64,000 bases of DNA from assembly GCA_003116975.1 (NCBI GenBank), contig BGKB01000117.1:62001-126000 (forward strand). Reading direction: 5' to 3'. Under the pieces are notes generated by a model. The model was not told where the DNA came from and did not search any database. It saw only the letters and a list, made by a program, of their open reading frames with translations. Made by a program: the position numbers and the translations under genes. The DNA is from Aurantiochytrium sp. KH105. Its lineage: Eukaryota; Sar; Bigyra; Thraustochytrida; Thraustochytriidae. Positions 31,874-41,566 of the stretch are shown here, piece after piece; the first letter of the stretch is position 1, and each line of letters opens with the position of its first letter.

Positions 31874-31899
31874 CCTCGTTGCGACCCTCGCCAGTTCAC

Positions 31900-32047
<148 letters not shown>

Positions 32048-32275
32048 CTGCTTTACTCTACAGCCAATCTGCCTTTGGGCTCTCTCCCTGGCGCGTGCGT
32101 TGGAATTTTGGTCGCACTGACAGCCGCGAAGGTAGCAAAATTCGCTTACATCCGCTCCTCGTCTGTCCTGCTTACAGCTGACAAAAGATCGCAAGTTCTC
32201 CCCCTTATTGGATCCGAGCCAGAAGCAATCGCCTGGTTATGGCTGCAGGTGCCGCGCGCGCGCTCGTAAACTTCT

Positions 32276-32291
32276 AGTATAGTACTATACT
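32276..32291. repeat. 16-bp perfect palindrome
   Basis: AGTATAGTACTATACT equals its reverse complement. It lies about 400 bases upstream of the secreted-protein start. Confidence 0.85.
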
Positions 32292-33141
32292 TTACTACAG
32301 TAATGCACACGCGAATGAGCCCTCAAAAGGCAAGGTTGGTGTGCAGGAAAAAAAAAAGAAAAAGAAAGAAAGAGAAAAGCTTTCAAGCCACCATGGCCAA
32401 AACAAGCCAAGACCAAGCCACGCCAGCCTACCTAGGCCTAGTTTAGTTTGTCACTGCGTAAGGAGTGGGTCGTGATGCTGCTGCTTGCAGAATCTCAACC
32501 GGCCAGCAGCAGCCCGATCAGTATCAATATAAAGTATCTATCTCTTGCACTTGACGCGGACGACCGCTGTGGAGCGCGTTGATGACCCCGGCCCGTCCCT
32601 AGGTCAGATGCAATGTTACTACGCGCTGCTCCTCTTCGGTTTTGCGGGAAAGATCTGCGGCGGTAGAGCGGGCAAACGCATGATCGTGCAGAATCGCTGC
32701 GGCCAGACCGTCTCGGGTACTCATTAGTAGTATAGTAGCAGTACTCCAGTAGCAGTACTCCGACCAGGCCCAGACCGACCCGGAAAGGTGGAGGAGCGGA
32801 AATTGGCTGACAGAGATGTCCGAAAAACTTTGCGGTGGGCGCCCAACGCCCTCACGTAAGAATAAAACCAGCCATCATGTTCATGGGCATCGCCTACAAG
32901 TACCGCAGACCGTGGCGGACCGCAGTCACAGCCAGCAGACTGCGTTTTTTTCTTTGGAAATTCAAACGAAACAAGCAGCCCAGGCGATTTGAGGGGTTAT
33001 TGAGAGAAATACATAAATGATGAAAGTAGGCCTAAATGGGGGCAGGAGAGCATGGACAGACGCACTGCTAGGGGGTAGTTTGATAAAAGAAATGAATAGG
33101 GGCGCGCACGAAAAAGGGGAAAGCAAAGAACTCCAAAGAAC

Positions 33142-34218
33142 TCAGCGGCGAGCCGCCAGGCGCCGAAGCAGTAAGATCAAGACTGCAGCTATTGCAAGTC
33201 GACGGAACCATGGGCTGTCGCGCCATCCCGTAGTTTGCGGCGGTGATGCCGTTGAAAACTCTTTTCGGGCGGTGACTGACCGTGAAGATCCAGAAGCTCC
33301 TTGAGCTTCCTTCTCCGTCGGCGCTACCTCTTTTGCGTCATCGTCCGATGAAGGATTCAAACTCAGGTACGAAGGATCGTCAACAGCAGGGACTTGTGTT
33401 TGCTGACGAGCAACCGGGGATCCAAGACGTCGATGATCAACGAGCGTAGTATCGTCAGTGACCTCTGTAAAGGAAAGTCGCGGAGACGTCTGCGATGAGG
33501 ATGTCATTGACTGCGAAGACTGCGATGACGACGACGATATCCACAGACTTGCGAGCGTGGAACCCAGATGCGGGTTTTTGATGAAGGCACGACCAGCACT
33601 CGTATCCAAAGCCCCCCTCTTTGCTTTGGCTCGCAGAGTCCGACCGAGCTCGTGAAGACCTGATGAGGCAGATGCTGACCTAGCGCTCGAGCGGGATGCT
33701 TTCAACTGGCTCTGGGAAGATGAAGACGGAACGTTTGTCCAGCCTCGAGTCTGCCGCACAGCGCCCTCGTCGCCCGCGTCGGCAAGTGCTTTCATGCACG
33801 AAATACATACTCGAACCGTTTCGTTGGGAAATGCTGCAAGATGGGCGCGGAATGGCGAGCAGGTGGCGCAAAAGATGCGCAGACACCTCCTGCAATGATG
33901 TCTTCTCTTGAATACAGAAAAGGGCGCCTTACAGGCCAGACACACCTCTGTGGCATCGTCGGGCATCCATCGAGATAAACCTGGGGGGTCTGCTTTCTTT
34001 GACGGCAGCTTCCCTGACGAGGACCTGCTCCTTGCGCGTCTCTCATCGGGAGATTGCTGAGCTCCTGTTCCTCCTGCTGCTGTTGCTCCCCCTGCTGCTT
34101 CAGCTGCTTGCTCCGCTTGCGGATCTTTTCGCGTGGATTTGGCAGAATCTGCAGACATTTCGTCTCGGTTCGCAGGATTCCTCTCGCCGCCGCGCGACGG
34201 ATTCTTCACGTCGTCCAT
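33142..34218 (-). CDS. FYVE zinc-finger protein with C-terminal membrane anchor
   Basis: A 358-residue protein. The FYVE domain is at residues 84-145 with all three signatures: WMPDD, RRHHCR and RVC. Eight zinc ligands are visible (CLAC, CRRC, CATC, CISC). FYVE domains bind PI3P on endosomes or autophagic membranes. The rest is Ser-rich and disordered. The last 25 residues hold a short hydrophobic core (LAIAAVLILLL) flanked by Arg on both sides, ending RRLAARR, which looks like a tail anchor. Such short, very basic tail anchors favour mitochondria or peroxisomes over the ER in known cases. If so, the protein could tether a PI3P membrane to another organelle (inference). Confidence 0.88.
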   Translation of the reverse strand: MDDVKNPSRGGERNPANRDEMSADSAKSTRKDPQAEQAAEAAGGATAAGGTGAQQSPDERRARSRSSSGKLPSKKADPPGLSRWMPDDATEVCLACKAPFSVFKRRHHCRRCLRIFCATCSPFRAHLAAFPNETVRVCISCMKALADAGDEGAVRQTRGWTNVPSSSSQSQLKASRSSARSASASSGLHELGRTLRAKAKRGALDTSAGRAFIKNPHLGSTLASLWISSSSSQSSQSMTSSSQTSPRLSFTEVTDDTTLVDHRRLGSPVARQQTQVPAVDDPSYLSLNPSSDDDAKEVAPTEKEAQGASGSSRSVTARKEFSTASPPQTTGWRDSPWFRRLAIAAVLILLLRRLAARR

Positions 34219-35250
34219 GCCCTCGACGCCGCGGGCCGCGGGCGTGCTCGTCGGCCCGGCCGCCGCGGTCTGCGCGCGGGGCAGACGTTGCCGCGGCGCG
34301 CGAGGCTCGCGGGCTGCGACGGTCCTACAGGGGCTCGCGCTCCAACCGCCCGAGTTCCGTCGCCCGGATGCCGAGCCCTCTCCCGCTGCGCGGCTCGCCA
34401 GGCAGACGCCCGGCGGCCGCGAGCAGGTGCGCGGGCGAGCAGCTCCCTGCGCGGGCCCGGGCCTGCGCGCGAGTCGTGCACAGCGCGCGCCCGGCGGCAG
34501 ACGACGCGGGTTTGGCTTGGCTTTGCCAGCTTGAAGAAACGAGGCCTCGAAGGGACGGACTTTGAGGGGTCCCGGACCTCTTCACGATCCCCTGTGTGGA
34601 GGACGAGTACGAGCAGGCGTGGGCCTGGAGGCAGAAGAAGTCCGTCTTCGTGGTCGGTAGGCTCGGGCTTGGGCTCGGGCTTGGATCTTGATCTTGTTCT
34701 GGATATGGATTTTGGTTGTGCCTGCCTGGGCTGGTTCATCTTTGGCTTGAGCTTGGAATCGGCGCTTGGCTTCCCTGGACCCATGCGCTGGAGATCGGTC
34801 AGATGTGCCAGAAAGTTGGGGAGGGACCAGAGGGAAGAAATGTGCCAAGACAGCTTCGACGGTGGCCGAAAACACGTAGGGAAGAGAGAGAGGGCAAGGC
34901 GGAGAAAGAAAACATGATGTGTCCAATGGTCGAAAGCTGTCAGTTATTGTAAAGGAGATAAGATTCGCGCCAAAGGAAAAGAGAAATGATTGCGGCGCGT
35001 TGGCTTGTAAAGTCGTTCGTTGCTCATCTTGTGTGTGATAAAGGTCACGCTCTTTATGGGTGCTGAATTCTAATTCGCTAGAGAGGAGGGGGCAAACAAA
35101 GCAAAAGAGCAAACAAACGGGGGCGCTTGGTCGAGATGAGAGAACCACAAGCTAGCTTGTGCTTGTCTGAGGGCAATCCAAGAGCAGTGTTGCGCGCGCA
35201 TCTATCTTTGTTTTGTCATGAAAGAAGCGGGAAAAAGATGTCATGATCTT
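34219..35250. other. Intergenic region
   Basis: This lies between two minus-strand genes. It holds the promoter and leader of the FYVE gene and the 3' region of the APS kinase. Strongly GC-rich at 34220-34510, then AT-richer. Overlapping open frames on both strands are low complexity. No gene is supported. Confidence 0.55.
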
Positions 35251-36344
35251 TTACGCCTTGATGATGCCCTTCTCCTTGAGGAAGGCAATGGTCTTCTCGC
35301 AAGACTCCTCAACGCTGAGCTGGTGGGTGGGGAGAACGAGCTCCGGGGCGTCGGGGGCCTCGTAGGGGTCGTCGATGCCGGTGAAGTTCTTGATCTCACC
35401 AGCGCGGGCCTTCTTGTAGAGACCCTTGGGGTCGCGGGACTCGGCGACCTCGAGGGGGACGTCCGCGAAGACCTCGAAGAAGGGCACGCCCATGCGCTCG
35501 TGAATCTCGCGAGCCTTCTCGCGGCTGCGCTTGTAGGGGCTGATGAAGGAGGTGATGGCAATCACGCCACTGTCGGCGAAGAGAGCGGCGACCTCGCCAA
35601 TGCGGCGGAGGTTCTCCTCGCGGTCCTCGGCGCTGAAGCCGAGGCCGGCGTTAAGGCCGAAGCGGATGTTGTCCTGCGTAGAGGCGTTAACAAGACACAA
35701 AAGAACGAAGAGGATCACAGAAGCGAGTCGTCATACCGTCATCGGGAAGAGTCAGTCAGTCAGTCAGTCGATCGATTGATTTGTTGAAACAAGAGGGTTT
35801 TTGAACACGCGAGAACGAGACGATGCGGAAAAGACTTACACCGCTGTGAAGAGCCACGTGATCGCACAAACAATGGGATGAAAGAAGTACAGGAAATGAT
35901 AGATGCAAGCACATCGAGGGGACGCAAAGAGGCAAAAGGTTAGCGAACGTGCGGCAAGAAAAAGATGGTGTCGCTCAATTGCAGCGGGAAAAGGGGGGAA
36001 ACTTACTCGAGACGGTAGGCCTGGACGCCAGCCTCGAGGAGCTTGTGCTCGAGGGCGGCGCCGACAGTGGACTTGCCACTGCCAGAGAGGCCGGTCACCC
36101 AGAGGGTAGCACCAACGTGCTTGGACTTGAGGTAGTTCTGGCGCTCCTCGCGGGTGAGGAGGGCATCCGACCAGATGACGTTCTCGTTGTGCGAGGACTT
36201 GATGTTGGTGGTCACATCCTTGTGGCCGCTCTGGGTCTCGTCCTTGACGCCAGTGGACATGCTCATGGCGCCAACGCGGCGGCCGAGGATGTTCTCGGCG
36301 CGGGCAGCGACAGAGCCGCTCTTGGTGGCAACGGTCTTGAACAT
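35251..36344 (-). CDS. Adenylylsulfate (APS) kinase, three exons
   Basis: APS kinase phosphorylates adenylylsulfate to PAPS, the sulfate donor, using ATP. Exons 36344-36007, 35843-35840 and 35673-35251 join to 254 residues. The P-loop GLSGSGKST is at 85-93. The conserved [13 protein letters not shown] follows at 110-122, then [15 protein letters not shown] and [38 protein letters not shown] is restored only if a 4-nt exon (CGGT) is included. Introns are 163 and 166 nt, both GTAAGT...CAG. The N-terminal 50 residues ([20 protein letters not shown]...) are basic and hydroxylated, a possible organelle targeting peptide. There is no fused ATP sulfurylase domain. Confidence 0.95.
35840..35843 (-). 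other. 4-nt microexon of APS kinase
   Basis: Reverse-strand sequence reads ...TTCACAG, CGGT, GTAAGTC.... The four bases finish codon 113 (Asp, split GA/C) and supply codon 114 (Gly), giving the invariant LDGDN motif. Direct joining of the outer exons would shift the frame (phase 2 onto phase 0), so an exon of 4 nt (or 4 plus a multiple of 3) is required. This is the site with perfect flanking splice signals. Confidence 0.9.
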
Positions 36345-38490
36345 GATCTGTGCTTTCGTAATTCTCTCCTGCGATTCCGTCCAGCGTCAGCCTCTCGCTC
36401 CCTTTCTCCCTCGCGCGGTGCTTTGCTCAGCTTCCCGCGCCTCTCCTCGCCGCGTCGCCTCTTCTCGTCGCCGTGTCCAAGACGGCCGGCCGGCCGGCCA
36501 TGCCTCCTGCGCAGCCGCACGATCGCCCTCCTCCATCCATCTCGGCCTCTTTCTCGCAAGAAGACGCGGCGCTCGCTGCCTCGCAAGGCGAGCTCGCGAG
36601 CGCGCCTCCGGCTTCTCCCTCCCTCCCTCCCTCCCTGCCTCCCGCGCGTCGCGCGCACGCACCTGTTGTCTGGCTCGGGCTGGCTGGCGTCTCTCGGGTT
36701 TGGCCGCCTGCGCGGCGTTGATTGATCGATCGATCGATCGATCGATTCGATCTCGATCGCCCTCACATTGGCCGCTGCCATTGCGTTGAGAGCATCATGC
36801 TGGCCGGGTAATACTAGGCCTAGCACCTCGGCAAGCACAAGCAGGCTGGAAAAAAGGAAAAGAAAGCATCGCATTCATTCCCGCCGTCTTTCCAGGAAAG
36901 AACGCGATGACGGTCACACGAGAGCGCATGGTGGAGAAGGAGCAGGAGGAAGGAAAGCACAACCACGTTTGTCGTCTTCAGGATGTTTGTGGATGGAGGA
37001 GGAGGAGGAGGAGGAGGAGGAGGAGTATACTTTCTACATGTGCGACTAGGTCGATGCTGAGAGCGAGGCGGAATCGATGATGGGTGGATGCGAAGGCAAG
37101 GATTTTTAGGAAAATGGCGAGGCGAGGTCTTGCGGAGCTGTCACGTCGTCTGCGACGGCTGCACCAGCGCGAAGGGGCGCGCATGGGTTGGTCTCAGTCA
37201 GCAGCCACAGAAGAAGAAGAAGAAGAAGAAGACTTGGGCGTCCGCGAGAGAGCAGCTGCAGCTGCAGCTGCAGCAGCTCAAAATCCTCGATCCTCGGCTG
37301 CGACGCTTTTGATGATCATCATAAATGATCGATGGTCAAAGGCAGCCACTCCATGCCAGCATCAGCAGCAGCAGCAGCTGCAGCTGCAGCAGCCAACCGA
37401 GAGAAGATCGGATCGCGGACGGACACGCAGCTGCAGCTGCAGCTGCAGTCAGCTAGGCCTAATGTAAAAAGGGCGGAGCGGAGCGGCCCCGCCGAGCATT
37501 GCTGCCGCAGCAGCCAGGCAGGCGAAACGTCATCGCCGGCTGGAAGATAAGAGAAGTGACCGCCGCAGGGTGGAGCCGTAGCCTTGTGGCCCTGCGCCCA
37601 TCTGTTTGGCGAGCCTGCCTGCTCTGCGTCCACTCCATTCCATTCCATTCCATTCCATTTCCACTCCACTTCAATCCGAGTCCTCTCCGGGCATTGAATA
37701 GTGTTAGTGGACTGACTCAGACTCGGACTCGGACTCGAACTCGGACTGTGAGATACAGATTGTTCTTGAGAGCGTTTAGTGAAGGAGCCTTCTCAGCTTG
37801 TCTTGATGACCAACCAAGAACTGTCAACGAGAGCGCTAGGAAAGAAACTCCAAGACCTTCGCGACCGCGGCGTCGAATCCTTCACGTGCCACCAGACCCG
37901 ACAGCATTCCAATTCTTTATAGAGTCAAATGTCTCCTGGTCGCACGGAGTTTCCGCGAACTCTCGCACTGTCATGCATTTCTTACAAGACTACAAAACAT
38001 TAATTGTATCATGTATCTGTTCGTAAACCTAGTCCCATGAGCGAAAATGACCGCCACAAGACACAGATTAAAACAATTTCGATAGTAGTGAGAAATGCTA
38101 CGGGGTCCGGTGCGCGGGTTTTCAGAGGCCGGGGTTGGTGGCCTGGGATAAAGGGAGAAAGAAGGAGTGGGCAGACGCGCATCCAACCACACGATCGATT
38201 GATTGATTCTCAGTCGCCGCCGCCACCGCGCCGCCAGCCGCCGATCGCCGCCGCGAGGCCGTAGCTCGGCAGCCCCGTCCGCGCGGTACCGCTCCGTGTT
38301 CGCGGGCTTGTCCGCCCGCCCGCCCGCGTCACTTTCCAGGCAAGGCGTCGCGAGAGAGCGACCGACCTTGCGAAGCACAAGGCGCTCGTGCTGCAGCACC
38401 AGCACCAGCACCAGCACCAGCACCAACCTCAGCAAGAAGAGAGAGCCCTCGCAGCAGCAGCAGCAGCAGCAGCAGAGAAAGAAGAAGATA
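36345..38490. other. 2.1 kb divergent intergenic region, microsatellite-rich
   Basis: This lies between APS kinase (-) and the anchored protein (+). No gene is supported. It contains GATC repeats (36720-36745), CTAGGCCTAG at 36814-36823, GGA repeats (36993-37024), GAA repeats (37208-37231), GCTGCA hexamers (37253-37276 and 37370-37450), TAGGCCTA at 37454-37461, CATTC repeats (37636-37660) and ACTCGG hexamers (37720-37748). ATG-poor leader sequence with CAG and CACCAG tracts precedes the gene at 38491. Confidence 0.6.
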
Positions 38491-40057
38491 ATGTCTTCGT
38501 CCAGCAAGGCCGTGGCCGTGGGCATGGCGGCCGGCGTGGCCGTCCTGACCGCCGGACTCCTGTATCTTTTGACGCGCCCCGTGGGCAGCAAGAAGAGCGC
38601 CGCAAGCGAGGGCGCCGCCGGCGCCGAGGGTGAAGGCGCTGGCAACAAGCCCAAGCTGGGCAAGGAGGCCATGATCCGCATCTTTGAGCGCATCACCGGC
38701 ATGATGCAAATGGTTGTCATGAACCTGGCAGAGCACGAGCAAAAGGTGCGCATGTCCGTGGAGAGCCGCGGCAAGCAGATCTCGCACGAGGAGATGGAGC
38801 AGTACCTGATGACCCAGTTCCGTCAGGCCATGGCCGAGGTCGAGCAGACCGTGTACAAGGAAAACAACACCACCGAGGAAGAGGTTCGCCAGGCGACCAA
38901 GTACTACGAGGACGACGAGGACTTCAACAAGACGCTCCTCAAGCTCAAGCGCCTGTTTAAGGCCGTCACCGGCCAGCAGCAAACCCAGCTCCCCGAGGTC
39001 CCAAAAGAGGTCACCATGGAAAAGGTGCTCCAGATCATGTCCGAGACCATGGATGGCGTCAACATTGTCCTCGAGAGCATCCACAAGGAGCTCGCCGACT
39101 CGGGCCTGTCCCCGGAGTCGACCGAGTTCAAGGCTGAGCTCCAGCAGCGCTACCTCGATCGCGTCGGACGCGTGCGCGCCGAGGTTCACAGCAAGCACAA
39201 CATTAGCGAGGTACGTGAGAGTTGCAGAGGCAAGAGAGAGAGAAAGTGGGAGAGGCGTGGAAGAGGCTTTTCTTTGTCATGTCAGGGCGGGACTGTACAT
39301 CCCAACACCCCTCAAGCAAGGAGTGAGATGATGATGGGGATGAAGAGAACACAATCACACACGTTACATCCCGACGCCAGGCCCATCAGCCTGGCACCGA
39401 TGACGACTTGATTAATTCTGCAATCCGGACCCTGGTATCTTCTTCTGTTGTAAAGACCGTGACGAGATGAGAGAGAGAAAGAGTGAAAGAGAGAGGGGGA
39501 GAGCATTTGTGGAGTGAGGCATCGCTTCGTCGGATCGGAAAAGTATTCATTCCGTCACGTCACGCAACACCACGCCTTGCCACGAATGAATACAATGCAA
39601 CGCAACTACAACTACGCCAGTTTGAGTATGGTCGACGCGCTTCTCACGTGTTGTCCATAATTACTGAGCGTTAGATTGAAGGTCCTACTAGTGAACCTGC
39701 ACAGTGACTCCTCCACTGTTTGGGTATGATCACGGGTCCACAATCAGTCGGGTCGCTTCTCGTAGACAAGACTTTACAGACTGGATGAGCTCAAGACGAG
39801 GAGAGGGCGGGCTTGGAGAAGGGTAGAGCGCAGTGGAGAAGAGGGGGTCTCGGCAACTGCATTCACCCATGTGAGCAGGAAGAGAAAGGAGGAAAACTGA
39901 CTTTTTCGATCTTGTTTATTCTTTACAACGCGCACAGGAGTTGTTACACGCGGCCGTGATCAAGTACCAGCAGGTGCCTTCGTTCCAGCAAGAGCTCATG
40001 AAGATCTCCAACACGCACCGCGCGCGCCTGGAGAAACTTGGCTTCCAGGATAGCTAA
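38491..40057 (+). CDS. N-terminally membrane-anchored helical protein, two exons
   Basis: Exons 38491-39210 and 39938-40057 join to 279 residues, across a 727-nt phase-0 intron (GTACGT...CACAG). Without splicing the frame runs into low-complexity sequence, whereas the second exon continues a helical protein and stops cleanly (ELLHAAVIKYQQVPSFQQEL). Residues about 8-27 form one membrane segment (AVGMAAGVAVLTAGLLYLLT). A short Ala/Gly/Glu linker follows, then an all-helical charged domain with FERITGMMQMVVMNLAEHEQ, EEMEQYLMTQFRQAMAEVEQ and EVTMEKVLQIMSETMDGV. I do not recognise the family. The topology suggests a cytosolic helical domain held on a membrane. Upstream frame extension to 38203 is repeat-derived. 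Confidence 0.8.
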
Positions 40058-40308
40058 ATTCGTTACAACAATGACCGTGCCCCTCCCCCCATCCTTCCTT
40101 CTTTCCTTCAAGTCCTTCGTTTACCTATTCTTTTTTCTTTCGTGCTGCCCAACGTTGAATTGACTCGTCACCTCCGGACGCTGACTCTCGGACCGGTCTG
40201 CCCACGCGTCTGCCAATCCCTTAATAGAGCCGAGCTGAGCCGCGGCGCGCAGTGCTGTCCCATCAAACAATGGGCAGTCACTTGCTCGCTCACTCGTTGG
40301 ATGGGTGT

Positions 40309-41085
40309 TCACGGAATGTATTTCTTCAAGAAGGCCCTATGAAAGTCGTTGCGTAGCGTATCGTTGATAAATCTCTTCTTGGGCGCTTGCTCCCCGCGGG
40401 CCTGGTTTTGAAACACCACGTCGGCGTCCCATCGTCGCTTGAGGGTCGTTGAAGCAGTTGCACCCGAAGCGATAGATGCTGAGTCTGAAAGCATGGCCTC
40501 TTGTCTTCGTGCTTTTGCCGAGATTTCCTCCTCTTCGGCCTGCTTGCGCGCGGCCTCCTCTTGTCGTTCTTTCTTGATGCGCTCCAGCTCACGGGCGAGC
40601 TCTTCTTCGTCGTCCGAGTCTGAGTCCGAGTCATCATCATCATCGTCGTTGTCGTCCGCGCCGTTCTCGTCTTCGGAGGCGCTCGAGACCTCGTCGTCCT
40701 TGTCGTCGAATTGCGCGAGATCATCATCCTCATCTCCTTCTTCTTCCTCCTCTTTGCGTTTTTCTTTGGCGCCACCACCGCCATCCTTGCCCTCACTTAT
40801 TATCCTTTTCTCCCTCACGCCCGCGCCCGTGTCCTTGTCCTTTTCGGCATCGGCAACGCGAAGGACGTCACTTTTGACGGCAGCAAGCTCTCGTCGCTCG
40901 AGGTCCTCGAGCGAAGCGTCCGTCTCGAGCTGTTCTGCCTGGCGCAGCTTGAGCTTGGTGTACCCGGTCGCGTCCTTGCGGCTGCGCTGCGCGCTGCCGA
41001 CGCCTCCCGTGCGGAAGTTGCCCTTGTCGAAGGTGTCGCCCGTCGCCTGCGCCGCTTTCCACGTCGGCAAGTGCGAGTGCGCCAT
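40309..41085 (-). CDS. CWC15: Spliceosome-associated protein CWC15
   Basis: A 258-residue protein. CWC15 (Cwf15/AD002) is a component of the Prp19-related complex in the active spliceosome. The N-terminus ([13 protein letters not shown]) matches the family start, rich in small residues. The middle is an acidic Asp/Glu/Ser tract (about 115-165), followed by a basic coiled coil ([20 protein letters not shown]). The C-terminus has the diagnostic end: [37 protein letters not shown]. Single exon. It is head-to-head with SF1, another splicing factor, 481 bases away. Confidence 0.95.
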   Translation of the reverse strand: MAHSHLPTWKAAQATGDTFDKGNFRTGGVGSAQRSRKDATGYTKLKLRQAEQLETDASLEDLERRELAAVKSDVLRVADAEKDKDTGAGVREKRIISEGKDGGGGAKEKRKEEEEEGDEDDDLAQFDDKDDEVSSASEDENGADDNDDDDDDSDSDSDDEEELARELERIKKERQEEAARKQAEEEEISAKARRQEAMLSDSASIASGATASTTLKRRWDADVVFQNQARGEQAPKKRFINDTLRNDFHRAFLKKYIP

Positions 41086-41566
41086 CCTCCCGAGCGCGGG
41101 TCCACCTGCTCAGACGGAGTCCGCGCCTGGCTGCCTGGCTGCCTGCGCGTCGCGCACGAGCGCCGCCGGCGAGGTGTCGGAGTTGGGCTGTCTGCCAGCC
41201 TTGTGCTCTTCTGGTTTTGGTTTTGGCTTTGCTTTTGCTTCTACTATCTCGCCTGCCACGAGTCGCTCGCCGGCGCCGGCAGACCGCTTTCGGGCGCGCG
41301 CGCGAGACCTCGGTGCGCGGCGGCCCCGCGCGAGTCCGGCGCACCCGACGTGGCGCGCCGCGCGTCCGCTGTCGCGCTCGCGCCTCGAGAAACGAGAGCT
41401 CCGCGCCCGCGAGAACGAGTGGCGCGGCGCGGCGCCGCAGCAGCTCGCGCTCGCGCTCGTGCTCGTGCTCGTGCTCGTGGGGCTGCTGCAGCTGCTGCTC
41501 GGAGTAGCGAGAGGATCTGCTGCATCGTACGGGGGCACGCACGCCTTTCGAGCTGGCTGTGCGAGG
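41086..41566. promoter_or_regulatory. Shared divergent promoter of CWC15 and SF1
   Basis: A 481-base region between two splicing-factor start codons that point away from each other. It is GC-rich and open in several frames, but the translations are Arg/Ala-rich. No TATA box is seen. Co-regulation of the pair is inferred from arrangement only. Confidence 0.5.

Noticed and set aside
40439-41566. N-terminal extension of SF1 by 376 residues
   Set aside because: It overlaps CWC15 antisense and the shared promoter, and is Ser/Arg/Ala simple sequence. The Met at 41567 fits SF1.
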